In this document: one piece after another, positions 1 to 9,294 of the stretch
Layout: the number at the start of each line of letters is the position of its first letter
Position numbering within the stretch: position 1 is the first letter of the stretch
Source: Mycolicibacterium stellerae
GTDB taxonomy: Bacteria; Actinomycetota; Actinomycetes; Mycobacteriales; Mycobacteriaceae
Direction of reading: 5' to 3'
Assembly: GCF_003719305.1 (NCBI RefSeq)
Contig: NZ_RARC01000035.1
Span: forward strand, 1 to 64,000
DNA length: 64,000 nt
Translations under genes and position numbers: made by a program
Notes under the pieces: generated by a model
Databases searched by the model: none
The model's input: only the letters and a program-made list of their open reading frames with translations
What the model was told of the DNA's origin: nothing

Positions 1-63
1 GGGCCGGCCCGGTGGCGGTGCTGGGGGTGGAGCCTCGGGGGGCGCCTGCTGGTCATCAGCCAT
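1..63 (-). CDS. N-terminus of an unidentified Pro/Ala-rich protein, cut by the window edge
   Basis: An ATG at 63 reading leftward opens a frame that leaves the window after 21 codons. The residues seen (MADDQQAPPEAPPPAPPP) are an acidic then proline/alanine-rich start, typical of the cytoplasmic tail of actinobacterial membrane proteins. A GAGG stretch about 10 bases upstream could be the ribosome site. No function can be assigned from so little. The 64-314 stretch to its right holds no convincing gene. Confidence 0.4.
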   Translation of the reverse strand, partial: MADDQQAPPEAPPPAPPPGRP

Positions 64-314
64 CCCGGAGCCTCGCTTTCATGACGAGTTCGTCTTGCAC
101 TGGTCGGTGCCGATTGCGCCACCTGCTGCTTTCGAGGGTACGACGAACCGGACGTCCGGAATGCTGGACACACCCGTTTGACTGGGCGTGTCCGGCGGAA
201 ACATCAAGGTTGGCCATGCCACGCGGGTGATCTCGGTTCTGCGGCAGCGAACCGCCTGGCATCAGCCGCCCGAACGTAAGACGGGCTGCAGGCACCCCGG
301 TGCACCCAACTCGA

Positions 315-972
315 TCAGGACTCCGACTGCTCGATCTGCTCCACCGATATGAACGCGGCTAGATCAGTCACGTCCCGACGTTGATCGAACGCGCGTAGCA
401 GCGGGATGTAATACGGCTTGTCCAGATCCCAGTCGTATTGCTGCTCGGCGTTCCTGGGCGGCGGCCGACACAATGTCGGCGAGAAGCCTTGTAGTGCGCC
501 CGTTTCCGTCCACAAATGGATGGATGCGGACTGTCTCGGCATGGACGACAATTCCCAGCTGCCGCGCCGTCCAGTCGCTGGTGTGCTCCCATCGCAAGGC
601 GATCGTCCTGAGCGAGTTGTGTAGCTCCACCGCAATCTGCTCGGGTGCTACGCCGATGTTGCCTTCAAGCTGCCGTGGCTGGCCGGCCCACTCCCGAATC
701 GGCCTGAACAGCCGCGTGCGCAAGTCGCGCACGAAGTGATCTTTCAGAAGATCGTCGAGCGGCAACGACCCGTCGAGCGCCACCGGCTCAACTTCCTCGA
801 CCACCTGATCCTGCATGCCTTGTTCGAGGTCGTAAACATCCGCGCGCGTGATCGGCTTGTCCAGGATCTCGACGATCTCAGGTAGCGGAGCGTTAATTTC
901 GTCGTGCGGTGTAGGGGTTTTCCGTATCCGAGCGTCAGCGGCGTCAGCGCTTCGGCGGCTGCTGCTTCGCAA
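315..972 (-). pseudogene. Fic/DOC-family protein, frameshifted
   Basis: The frame starting at 972 carries a Fic core: residues 151-162 read HPFVDGNGRTTR, the canonical HPFx(D/E)GNGRxxR motif of AMP-transferring Fic enzymes. About ten residues later (near 440-460) this frame stops resembling Fic. The usual C-terminal Fic helices (YDWDLDKPYYIPLL..., ...DVTDLAAFI) continue in a second frame that ends at 315. The two pieces overlap, so one indel separates them. As read it encodes a protein with an intact active-site loop and a scrambled tail, so it is either a decaying toxin/effector or carries a sequencing error. The start overlaps the small gene at 944-1117 by 29 bases, suggesting a two-gene unit. 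Confidence 0.8.
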
Positions 973-1117
973 GGTAGGCCTTCACAGCGGCCGATCGACG
1001 ATGGCCGGCGGGCACGACACGGCCCGCCAGCTTGGCCGATGCCTTCGTAGCCCGCATACCGGCCTTCTTGACCGCAGCCGTCGACACCACAACCTTCTTT
1101 GGTGTGTTGCGCTCCAT
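944..1117 (-). CDS. Small basic protein upstream of and overlapping the Fic gene
   Basis: A 57-aa Lys/Arg/Ala-rich protein. The start at 1117 was chosen because a strong GGGAGG ribosome site lies just upstream, while the longer open frame reaching 1189 has none. It overlaps the Fic start, the arrangement of Fic toxin-antitoxin pairs. It does not show the inhibitory (S/T)xxxE(G/N) motif of FicA/VbhA antitoxins, so calling it an antitoxin would be inference from position only. Its composition would also fit a DNA-binding or ribosome-associated peptide. Confidence 0.55.
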   Translation of the reverse strand: MERNTPKKVVVSTAAVKKAGMRATKASAKLAGRVVPAGHRRSAAVKAYLAKQQPPKR

Positions 1118-1524
1118 CACGGCACCTCCCTCAGGGCCCGACCTGAAGGGCCGATCGTACCGGCCCGGCACCTGCGATGACCACGGCATTTAGTCGAGCC
1201 AGGAGTCGTCGCCGGTCGATAAGCGCAAATCAGTCCTAGCCCGGCGGGAGCGTACTAGACGAGAGCTGGGGTGACCGTGTCCGTCCAGGACCAGGCAAGA
1301 AAGGGGAAAACGGCAACAGAGCATCTAGCTCAAGGGGCGGAGTCTAAGCCTCCGCCTACCGGTTCGCCGCGTCGCGGCGCCTGAGAATGCGAACCTTGAG
1401 GCGGCGGCGAAAGCGAAGTCGAATGTCGGACTACCGCGCGAGACTGAACGCGTGAAGAAGATCGCCCGCTTAGCCGCGCAGCGGTACCGTCTGGCTCGCC
1501 GGACGCAACGAATGAATGTGACAG
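1118..1524. other. Intergenic region between the Fic unit and the REase-NACHT gene
   Basis: These 407 bases separate divergently transcribed genes and must hold both promoters, but no clear -35/-10 pair or palindrome stands out. A GTG at 1452 opens a 27-codon basic frame (RLAAQRYRLARRTQRM) that ends at 1535, overlapping the start of the next gene. It could be a coupling leader peptide, but nothing beyond the overlap supports it. Confidence 0.3.
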
Positions 1525-4500
1525 ATGACTGTTAGTCGATCCAACAGAGATCGCGTCAGGAAAGACCCTCGCGCTGAAGTTGCGCGGGCGGCGCGCGCAG
1601 CTTCGCCGAATGCGCGCAGACGCGGGGGTGGCCGAGGTTCGGGTCCGGGTAAACCGCTGAGCGAGCAACCCGGTAACTCGTTTCGGTATCTCTATCAGCG
1701 CCTGAGCGAGAAGGAGTTTCAGCAGCTTTGTAGCGCACTGATTCGCATCGCTTACCCCGATGCTCGGTGTTTTCCCGTCGGTATGAGCGACGGAGGCCGT
1801 GACATCAGCGGCTCTGACGGAGAACTTGCGGTCATCTTTCAGGTCAAATGGACCAGCAAGGCGCTGCAGAATCCGGTGACCTGGCTCAAGAGCGCCGTCG
1901 AGGCCGAGCGGGCGAACATCGAGCGTCTCATTCGCGAAGAGGGTGCGACCGAGTACCGGCTTATGACCTGTGTGGCAGGTACCAGCACTCCCAGGACGGG
2001 CACCATTGATCGCCTCGACGAGGAACTGGATAAGCTCTCCGAGCAGTACGGCATCCGGATGCGTTGCTTGTGGCAGTCCGACTTGGATTCGATGGTCGAC
2101 AGTGCGCCCGACGCAACCAAGTGGTCTTACGCCCCAATGCTCGTCGGCCAAGATCTCATTCGCTACCTGATCGACGGGTCTCAAGCCGAAGGGCGCGCCG
2201 CCGAGATGCGCCGAACGCTGCTAGCTGTGATGTCCGCTCAGTGGGGCGAGGACGCGAAAGTCAAGTTCAGCCAGGTGGATATGGACCACCTCAACATCGT
2301 GGACCTGTTCGTAGACGTCGAGGAAACGCTGGAGGAGCCGGCCGGTAACGCGCTGGACGCCTTCGTAGGTCGTCAGCAGGCTCGCGGCGAAGGCGCTGTG
2401 CAGTACCTGCTGCGCACGACGATGCCGTTGACGCTCATTCGTGGCGAGCCCGGCCAGGGTAAGTCAACACTCGGCCAGTACCTCTGCCAGGTTCACCGAG
2501 CTGCTCTCCTGCCAGCCAGCGAGATCACGATGGGTAAGGCGCCCGATCACCGGCCTGCGGATGCGAAGCTGGCGCTTCGCGCTGACTTGAAAGAGTATGC
2601 GACCTGGCTGCTCGGGCAGGACCCCTGGGGCCACGATGAACAGAAGGTTAAGAGGCCGAGGGCCGCCGAACGAAGCGTTGAGCATTTCCTCGCGTCGCTT
2701 TGCGCTTATCACAGCGGCGGACGGTCCGTAAGTGTCGAACAGATCTACGACCTTACCCAACGCTATCCACTGCTGGTCGTCCTGGACGGCCTCGACGAGG
2801 TTGCAGACTCCGCGTTGAGATCTGAAGTCGTACAACAGATTGACGCATTCGCGCGCAGGCTGGGCGGCACCTCGCAACGCCGTTTTCAGGTCGTCGTGAC
2901 GACTCGACCGAATAACGGCGGGTTGAAAGAGCCGTCTGCAGAAATGTTCGAGACGGTCAGGCTGGTACGCCTGTCACCGACACTCCAGCATGAGTACATG
3001 CGCAAATGGACCTCTGTTCACCGCATCCGGGGCCGTAAACAGCGACAGTTGATGAAGGTCTTCCGGGACCGTAGTGCTCAGGATCACGTGGCCGAACTCG
3101 CCAAGAACCCAATGCAATTGACGATTTTGCTCTTTCTCGTGAATCGTCGTGGCGAGGGAGTCCCGGACGCGCGTACCGCGATGTACAGGCAGTTCATGGA
3201 AACCTTGCTGGATAGGGAAGTCGAGAAGGACCAACTGGTCAAGGACAACGTCCCACTGGTCTATGAATTGACCGCGTATCTCGGCTGGCTCATGCAGTCC
3301 GGAGTCGAGGCGCGCACTGTGCCGGATCGCCTGGAAACCAAACGTATCAAACGCCATCTGCGCAACTACCTCGATGAAGTAGAAGGCCCGATGGACCTGG
3401 TGGACCAATTGTTCAGCGCCATCTCGGACCGCTTCTGGGCGCTGTCCAGCAAGGTGGACGGCACGTTCGAGTTCTCTGTCCATTCGGTCCGTGAGTACTT
3501 CGCGGCGCTGTTCCTGTCGGATTACGTCGGTCTCTTCGGAGAGGCCGTAGTGCTGCGAAGTGATGTGCTCCACGCGTTGGTAGATCGCTCATACTGGTCC
3601 AACACCGCAAGGTTTTACGCGGGCTTTGCCAACCCGAACGAGCTCATGACGCTAGTCGCCGGGTTGGATGAAGCGATCGAGTCGGGTCGGCATCCGCTAC
3701 AAGCCCGCGCAGCCGTCCTCACACTCTTGGCCGACGGTGTGTTCGCGCCCGTGGCTAGATCGCAGCGCGCAACTGCAAACCTACTGTCGGATCCATTGTC
3801 GATACGGCTCCTAACCGCGACAGGACTGCAATCCCCGCTGACCGATCTTCCTGCCGAACGTGGCGGCAGCGACCTCGCCGCAGCATTGATGGGGGCTAGC
3901 GCTGCGGCACCCCACGAGATGCTCTCGCGGGACAGAGTGCGAGTCCTTCCTCGATTGGGAGTCGATCGTGCCGCATTCGAGTCTTGGTGGATCCCGCGAT
4001 TGATTGCGGCCGTTGGTTCTCCGCATGAGGTGAGCTGGGTTCAACTCGGTGTCAGTTTTGCGGGCGCGACGCTGGACGATGCGACCGCTGCGGCCATCGT
4101 GCTCGATGGTGCCGCCAGTCGTCGCGCGGCCATCGCTCTCAAGGCTCGACCGCCGGCCGATTCCACAGCGCATGAAACTCTGATTCGAAGTGTTCTCGAC
4201 AATGAGGCGAGCGACATCGCAGTAACCGGTACGAGCGTGGCTGGCGACCTGCTCAAAGTGCTACGGCCACAACACTATTTGCGACTAGCGACTCCAGCTG
4301 CCGACCCGATCTACCTCGTCGCTGTCGGGCACCTGGTCGATAACGAGGCCGAAAGAAAGGCACGCTCCAGCATATATAAACGCCTGACGACGGTTGATAG
4401 ACGTTACGAGCGGATCATGCGGGCAAGCGCCGTCCGACGCGGCGAGGCCAAGTCGACCGCTCCTTGGCAACACACCGCACGTGAACTCGCCGCAATACAT

Positions 4501-5292
4501 GGCCAATGCCTGATTGGCGCCGAGATCGCGCTCATTGGCGCCATTCAGCTAGACATCGTGACCGGCGGATCAGTCACCCCTGGTGCTACGGCGTTTGGCA
4601 GCTCATCTGATTACGGCATGCTCGTTCAAGAGACTCGCGCTAACAAGTCGTCGGGGCCATGGTGGAGGGGCCAGATCGACTTATGTGATGACGACTTATC
4701 CCGCACGACATGGGCGTTGGCTTTCGTTGCGATAGCGGACGCGGAAGTGGTAGCGGAGCACATCGCCGCGTTCGATGAGGTAGTTGAGCAGATCGAGGAG
4801 GATACGTTCTTCAGTGCTGCGCAGACCTCCAGCCGCTTGGCGGCCAGTGCCATGGGCCGACGCCTCCGTTCAGAGGTTTGGGAGGCGGCGCAATCTGCGA
4901 CCGATAGAGCTCGACTACTGATTGCGCACCACACTGCCAGGTTCGATGCCTTCGATCCGCTCGTGGGCTTGAGTGCTAGCCAGTTGAGTCATATGGCACG
5001 CTACGAACACGCGTCGTGGCCGGCGGTCCGGGCAATCAGCGTCCGTTTACTCACTGGCGAGCCAATGACTCCTCTCCTCGAGGCGCTGGAGGCATGCGGA
5101 CCTGATGCGCACATCGTCATACCTGAGGGAACAGCTGAAAGTTCGTCATTGCTAACCGATTCCCTTCTCGAACAACCTCAGAAGTTCCCGCTCGGTTGGG
5201 TCGTCGCTGCCGAGCGGTGGAGATCCTCACGGTACGTCGAGCCGCCGCTGTCCAAGCTTGCAATCGCGAACGGGTGGGTTCCTGACCTCTAA
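1525..5292 (+). CDS. Restriction-endonuclease-like / NACHT (STAND) NTPase, candidate antiphage protein
   Basis: A 1255-aa protein in three parts. Residues about 55-200 form a PD-(D/E)xK nuclease of the Mrr-like type: D89-G-G-R-D93, then Q106-V-K108 after a short strand. Residues about 305-660 are a NACHT/STAND P-loop module: GEPGQGKST (307-315, Walker A), VVLDGLDEVAD (about 418-428, Walker B with the paired acidic residues of NACHT), a TTRPN sensor and, near 655, the FxxHxxxREYFAAL signature of the winged-helix end. The remaining ~600 residues are helical and repetitive and probably sense the trigger. Nuclease-STAND proteins of this plan (Avs and bNACHT families) recognise phage proteins, oligomerise and destroy DNA. 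Codon use is less GC-rich than the flanking chromosome, fitting transfer. The specific trigger is unknown. Confidence 0.85.
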   Translation: MTVSRSNRDRVRKDPRAEVARAARAASPNARRRGGGRGSGPGKPLSEQPGNSFRYLYQRLSEKEFQQLCSALIRIAYPDARCFPVGMSDGGRDISGSDGELAVIFQVKWTSKALQNPVTWLKSAVEAERANIERLIREEGATEYRLMTCVAGTSTPRTGTIDRLDEELDKLSEQYGIRMRCLWQSDLDSMVDSAPDATKWSYAPMLVGQDLIRYLIDGSQAEGRAAEMRRTLLAVMSAQWGEDAKVKFSQVDMDHLNIVDLFVDVEETLEEPAGNALDAFVGRQQARGEGAVQYLLRTTMPLTLIRGEPGQGKSTLGQYLCQVHRAALLPASEITMGKAPDHRPADAKLALRADLKEYATWLLGQDPWGHDEQKVKRPRAAERSVEHFLASLCAYHSGGRSVSVEQIYDLTQRYPLLVVLDGLDEVADSALRSEVVQQIDAFARRLGGTSQRRFQVVVTTRPNNGGLKEPSAEMFETVRLVRLSPTLQHEYMRKWTSVHRIRGRKQRQLMKVFRDRSAQDHVAELAKNPMQLTILLFLVNRRGEGVPDARTAMYRQFMETLLDREVEKDQLVKDNVPLVYELTAYLGWLMQSGVEARTVPDRLETKRIKRHLRNYLDEVEGPMDLVDQLFSAISDRFWALSSKVDGTFEFSVHSVREYFAALFLSDYVGLFGEAVVLRSDVLHALVDRSYWSNTARFYAGFANPNELMTLVAGLDEAIESGRHPLQARAAVLTLLADGVFAPVARSQRATANLLSDPLSIRLLTATGLQSPLTDLPAERGGSDLAAALMGASAAAPHEMLSRDRVRVLPRLGVDRAAFESWWIPRLIAAVGSPHEVSWVQLGVSFAGATLDDATAAAIVLDGAASRRAAIALKARPPADSTAHETLIRSVLDNEASDIAVTGTSVAGDLLKVLRPQHYLRLATPAADPIYLVAVGHLVDNEAERKARSSIYKRLTTVDRRYERIMRASAVRRGEAKSTAPWQHTARELAAIHGQCLIGAEIALIGAIQLDIVTGGSVTPGATAFGSSSDYGMLVQETRANKSSGPWWRGQIDLCDDDLSRTTWALAFVAIADAEVVAEHIAAFDEVVEQIEEDTFFSAAQTSSRLAASAMGRRLRSEVWEAAQSATDRARLLIAHHTARFDAFDPLVGLSASQLSHMARYEHASWPAVRAISVRLLTGEPMTPLLEALEACGPDAHIVIPEGTAESSSLLTDSLLEQPQKFPLGWVVAAERWRSSRYVEPPLSKLAIANGWVPDL

Positions 5293-5477
5293 CGACCGTC
5301 AGAAAGAAGCGCGCGTGCACGACTGGATCCCGAGGAGTTCGAGCGTTCGCCGATGAATGCGATGCCAAGGCCGCGTCCACTAGCGGCGCGACACGGATGC
5401 GTTAACGGGTTCCGGACGCCATTGATATACCCCGGGTTGGGAACGACCACCAGCAAGTGGGCGCGTACTTCAACTGC

Positions 5478-5502
5478 GTACCACTAGTAGTACATTTTCA
5501 GA
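5478..5502 (+). promoter_or_regulatory. Palindromic operator overlapping a leaderless promoter, copy 1
   Basis: GTACCACTAGTAGTAC (5478-5493) is a near-perfect inverted repeat. Its right edge runs into TACATT (5491-5496), a TANNNT mycobacterial -10 element that sits six bases before the ATG at 5503, the geometry of a leaderless transcript. The first 19 bases match copy 2 at 9581 at 17 positions with the same spacing, so both are probably bound by one repressor, most simply the XRE protein encoded at 9289-9552. Confidence 0.75.
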
Positions 5503-5769
5503 ATGGCCTCGACGATCAGCGTGAGCGATGCGCGGAAGCGGCTGTCTGCTCTGTTAGAGCAGGTCAACGCCGATCATGAGCCAGTCCATATCACTTCGAA
5601 GGTCGGCGATGCGGTGCTCATGTCTGCACAGGACTACGACTCATGGCAGGAAACGGTGTACCTGCTGCGGTCCGCGGAGAATGCGAGTCTTCTCATGCAG
5701 TCCGTAGGCCGAGACAAGGTACTTCGCGTCGCACCCGGCGAGCCTCGTTCAGGCGATCAACGAGCCTGA
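5503..5769 (+). CDS. Phd/YefM-family antitoxin
   Basis: An 88-aa protein with the Phd/YefM fold: the N-terminal SVSDARKRLSALLEQV helix for DNA binding, a central VHITSKVGDAVLMSAQDYDS strand-turn-strand, and the ETVYLLRSAENASLLMQS linker typical of YefM. These antitoxins neutralise YoeB/RelE RNases and repress their own operon. No toxin follows: only about 100 bases separate it from the NERD-STAND gene, too few for YoeB. The residues after about 72 no longer resemble YefM, so the toxin-binding tail may have diverged or been lost. Transcription probably starts at or next to the ATG and runs on into the next gene, making this either an orphan or the regulator/partner of the NTPase. Confidence 0.8.
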   Translation: MASTISVSDARKRLSALLEQVNADHEPVHITSKVGDAVLMSAQDYDSWQETVYLLRSAENASLLMQSVGRDKVLRVAPGEPRSGDQRA

Positions 5770-5870
5770 GAAGCGGCCGGGGGGCAACGACTCGCTGGGT
5801 CGGCGTCCATAGCTTGCCGGTGAGCGCCGCTATCATGAGCTTCTGGTGCCGCCGATAGGGCTGGCGATTG

Positions 5871-8800
5871 ATGAGCAACATAACAACACAACAAGTCCAC
5901 ATCGACGTCTTCTACGGTGATCGACCCGCGCACGAATCCGAGCGGCGGGCGATCAGCGCGATCCGCACCGAACTGCAGCGGCGCGGCGTATCCGCGGTGC
6001 TGCTGGTCAATTTCTTCGTGCTGCGCGGCGCCCGCCAACTCGACTTGGTGATCATCACCGCCACGCGCTGCGTCGTCGTGGAACTAAAAGCACTCGACCC
6101 CACCCTGCCGCTGATTGCAACGGCGAATGGGCCGTGGCAACAGGGCCTGCCCAACGGGACGCGCCGTGCCATCGGGCACCGCAATTTCTACCATCAGGCG
6201 AAGGAACAGACCCTGGCTCTGTCCGATGAGATGGCAAAGCTCGCCAAAGCCCGCCGCGTGCCTACCCCGCTGAAGAAGGACTTCTACCGCCAGATCGACA
6301 CCGTGGTCGCGATCGCTCCCCGTGTGCCGGCGGGCTCGCAGTTGCAGGATTTCGACTATGTCGTAGCGCTCGGCCTGGATGGCTTGGTGGACTACCTCAC
6401 CGCGCCAGGGCGCGGTCTCACCCAGTGGGCGCCCGCCGACTGGGATGAACTTATCCGGGAGTTGGGGCTGTACCCAGAGGCTGACGACGAAGATGAGGTA
6501 CGGCGCCTCCGCGCCGACCGGGCCGCCATTGAGGACTACCAGCGGCGGTTTCGTGACCGGTGGTCGGGGCGACTTCATCCGCTCATACCCGCCGCTGGTC
6601 TGCTCGACGAGCAGGCAATCACCGTCGATGCGGACAGGCTGGCGTCGGCGCTCACCGAGCCTGTCAGCCGGGTGCTGCTCGTGGGGGCGTCAGGCGACGG
6701 CAAGACCCACGCCGCCCAGCACGCCGCGCTACGGCTCACCCAGCAAGGTCGCCTCGTAGTGTGGGCTTCGGCCGACGACTACGCGAAGAACGACTTCGGC
6801 GTGCTGATCAAACGCGCCGTGAGCCCCTACAGCACCGAACCTGCCTGGGCGTTGCTGCGCAAGGCTGCTGACTCCGGGGCCGGCGTCACCGTCGTCATCG
6901 ACGCGCTACAGGCCAGCGCGCACCGGCACGATCTGCTCACCCAGCTCAACGCCCTGCTCCTACAAATCCCGGCGTCGGTGTTGGTGACGACATCGTCCGA
7001 TCACGACATCGTTGAGCTGTTCTCGCCGACCGCGCGCATCCAGCTCGCCTCGCCGCAGGGCGAAGAACGGACCCAGCTTGCCGACACCTACGGGACTGCC
7101 GCGGGAGTCGCGGAATTCGCCGAGTACCGCACCCGGTACGACATCAGTGTGGCCGCCCAGGTCATTGGCGAATTGCCCGCCGGGGCGTCGCGCGCCGACG
7201 TCCTCGACGCTTACATCAGCCGCCTGACACGCAGCGAGGCGGTGCGCGCCGGCCTTCGCTGCGTTGCCATCGCGATGGACGCCAAGGTGAGCACCGTTAT
7301 GCCGCTCAACGAAGTGATGGCGATGCTGCGGCGCTGCCCACCTTTGATGAACACCCCCACCGCATTGGATGAGGTGCTGGGCTGCCGCCTGGTTGCGATA
7401 CACCAAGGGCGGCTGCGCTTTAGCCACGAACGGCAGGGGCGATTCCTGGCCGCCGAACAACTCGTCGTGTCATCGCAGGACGGAGCAGCCCTGGGGCAGG
7501 TACTGGCGCAGCCGGCACACGAAGATCTCCGCCAATACGCGCTGCGGGTGGAGCGCGACCCCGCGCGCCGCTATGACGCCATCCGCGAGCTTGCCGATGA
7601 CCAGTTGTTCGCGGCCGCCGCGCGCGGCGTGTTCGGCGCGGAAACCGCGGCTGCGGCGCTTGCGGAGATGACTGAACTGCTCGTCACGGCGCGGATGAGG
7701 ACACCGCATGCGGTGTTCGAGGGCCCCACCGACGGCGGCTTCTGGGCTGGAGGCTGGCACGGTCCGTTCCCTTGGTCACCCATCGAGCTGGCACTGTTGC
7801 GGGCGATCGGACTAGGGGTGTTGGACGGGCTGCTCCTTGATGACGTAGGCGAGCTGCTCGATGTGACCGACAAAGTGCTGCGCCCGGCGATGATTGCCCT
7901 GCGAGAGCAGGGTCACCGCACGAGCATCAGCACCGTGTTCGCCTCGGTCTACGCGGTGCAGTACCCAAGCGAAAGCGACGCCCTGGCCGCCGCCTACGTC
8001 TGCGGCGCAATCGACACCGGCCGTCATTGGGGTGATCGCCCCGACTCCGAATCAGGGTTGGCGACGCGGATGTGGCGGGCGAACCCGTCCTGGGGGCGAC
8101 TGCACGTGGCCGCACTGCTGAGCCGGCCGCTGCGCCACGGCGAGGACGCCGCCAACGTCATCGACATCATCAGCAGCGGTTGGCACGCTGGCGGCTACCA
8201 CTTGCGCCTAGAGGTGTTGGAGGCCGCACGCTTCGCTCACCATGTTCTGACGCCCGACGAGCGCGAAGCGATCGCAGACGTCCTGGACACCTTCGACGCC
8301 AACTACAACATCTTCTTGTCCAGCTTGCTGCTGGAGGTGTTGGGGCGATACGGGCGCATCGAACCGGTCGCCACCACCGACGACATCGAAGCGGAAATCA
8401 GCGAGATCATCGCTGACCCCGACGACCCGGATCGACAGCGAATGGCGGTGTCGATCATCTCACGACAGTATGAGGACGAATTGGTCTTCGGACCGTACGG
8501 CGAGGTGGTCTGCGGGCTCCCACTCGTTCAGAAGCTGACCCTTTACGCCATGGCCGTGCTCGCACCTGGAGACTTCGATGGCTTCGGCTATCCGGAAGCG
8601 GTCCAGGGGCTGGCCGAGGGCATCGCCCGTGCCGACGACCTGATCGGCCGCGCGGTTGCTGAGGCGGCCCGGCGGATGCGGTTGGATACCTTCAACCGAC
8701 AGGACTGCGTCGCCGGGCATCTCCAGGGGTTGCGCGGCTGGGCGAAAATCAGCGACCGACTGCCCGAAGCGCCAGTGGCCGAGGAGGACGAACCCGCTGC

Positions 8801-9248
8801 CCTGCTCTTCGTCGGTGTTTGGCGGTTGGTCGACGAACTGCTGTTCCCGCTGCTACGCGGGGACCAATTGCCAACGGGGTTAGCGCAATTCATCTGGGAT
8901 CGCCTGCAGACGACGTGCCCCGGACCCGCCACTGCAGTGCTCAGCGACATGCGCTTCGCACTAATACCTGGCTACAACAATGACACTGAATTTGCCCCCC
9001 ACGATCTGCTCCTGATCTCCTACCCCGAACAGATCCGCGTTCTCATGCAGTGGGCGTTAACGCACCGCGACGAACTCAGGGAATGGCCCGAGCCCCACAT
9101 CGAGCGCTATGTCGTGGACACCCTCGGCCGCGTCGGGAATGCGACCACCGCAGACATGCTGCGGCATTACGTCGACCACCCCGACCTCGGGCAATCGGCG
9201 ATAGCAGCGATCAAGGCGATCGAGAGCCGCTGCGATGTCGACCGGTAG
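5871..9248 (+). CDS. NERD-nuclease / STAND P-loop NTPase, candidate defence protein
   Basis: A 1125-aa protein starting at ATG 5871 (a TTG lies one codon earlier). Residues about 15-190 are a NERD (nuclease-related) domain: D58 in the QLDLVII strand and E71-L-K73 form the PD-(D/E)xK core. A linker leads to a P-loop at about 272-279 (GASGDGKT), a Walker B strand TVVIDALQ (Asp about 344) and a VLVTTSSD sensor. Near 515-535, RFSHERQGRFLAAEQLV matches the STAND winged-helix end. About 600 helical, repeat-like residues follow. The plan parallels the 1525-5292 protein, but the nuclease family differs and Walker B lacks the second acidic residue of NACHT. It shares an operon with the Phd/YefM gene. 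Role inferred: sensing followed by nucleic-acid cleavage and abortive infection. Confidence 0.8.
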   Translation: MSNITTQQVHIDVFYGDRPAHESERRAISAIRTELQRRGVSAVLLVNFFVLRGARQLDLVIITATRCVVVELKALDPTLPLIATANGPWQQGLPNGTRRAIGHRNFYHQAKEQTLALSDEMAKLAKARRVPTPLKKDFYRQIDTVVAIAPRVPAGSQLQDFDYVVALGLDGLVDYLTAPGRGLTQWAPADWDELIRELGLYPEADDEDEVRRLRADRAAIEDYQRRFRDRWSGRLHPLIPAAGLLDEQAITVDADRLASALTEPVSRVLLVGASGDGKTHAAQHAALRLTQQGRLVVWASADDYAKNDFGVLIKRAVSPYSTEPAWALLRKAADSGAGVTVVIDALQASAHRHDLLTQLNALLLQIPASVLVTTSSDHDIVELFSPTARIQLASPQGEERTQLADTYGTAAGVAEFAEYRTRYDISVAAQVIGELPAGASRADVLDAYISRLTRSEAVRAGLRCVAIAMDAKVSTVMPLNEVMAMLRRCPPLMNTPTALDEVLGCRLVAIHQGRLRFSHERQGRFLAAEQLVVSSQDGAALGQVLAQPAHEDLRQYALRVERDPARRYDAIRELADDQLFAAAARGVFGAETAAAALAEMTELLVTARMRTPHAVFEGPTDGGFWAGGWHGPFPWSPIELALLRAIGLGVLDGLLLDDVGELLDVTDKVLRPAMIALREQGHRTSISTVFASVYAVQYPSESDALAAAYVCGAIDTGRHWGDRPDSESGLATRMWRANPSWGRLHVAALLSRPLRHGEDAANVIDIISSGWHAGGYHLRLEVLEAARFAHHVLTPDEREAIADVLDTFDANYNIFLSSLLLEVLGRYGRIEPVATTDDIEAEISEIIADPDDPDRQRMAVSIISRQYEDELVFGPYGEVVCGLPLVQKLTLYAMAVLAPGDFDGFGYPEAVQGLAEGIARADDLIGRAVAEAARRMRLDTFNRQDCVAGHLQGLRGWAKISDRLPEAPVAEEDEPAALLFVGVWRLVDELLFPLLRGDQLPTGLAQFIWDRLQTTCPGPATAVLSDMRFALIPGYNNDTEFAPHDLLLISYPEQIRVLMQWALTHRDELREWPEPHIERYVVDTLGRVGNATTADMLRHYVDHPDLGQSAIAAIKAIESRCDVDR

Positions 9249-9294
9249 GTGATCGGCTACGTCGATCCAGCAATCCGGTTCTCGCCGCCTACCG
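9243..9294. terminator. Possible bidirectional terminator between convergent genes
   Basis: CGGTAGG (9243-9249) and CCTACCG (9288-9294) form a 7-bp inverted repeat spanning both stop codons, with a long loop and no U-tract. The position between convergent genes is right, but the stem is weak. Confidence 0.25.

Noticed and set aside
56..295. Open frames on both strands left of the Fic gene
   Set aside because: Arg/Pro-rich translations with no ribosome site or family resemblance; only the short leftward frame starting at 63 looks protein-like.
5770..5870. Possible YoeB remnant between the antitoxin and NERD-STAND genes
   Set aside because: A few residues could be forced onto a YoeB pattern, but the stretch has a stop and is too short to support the claim.
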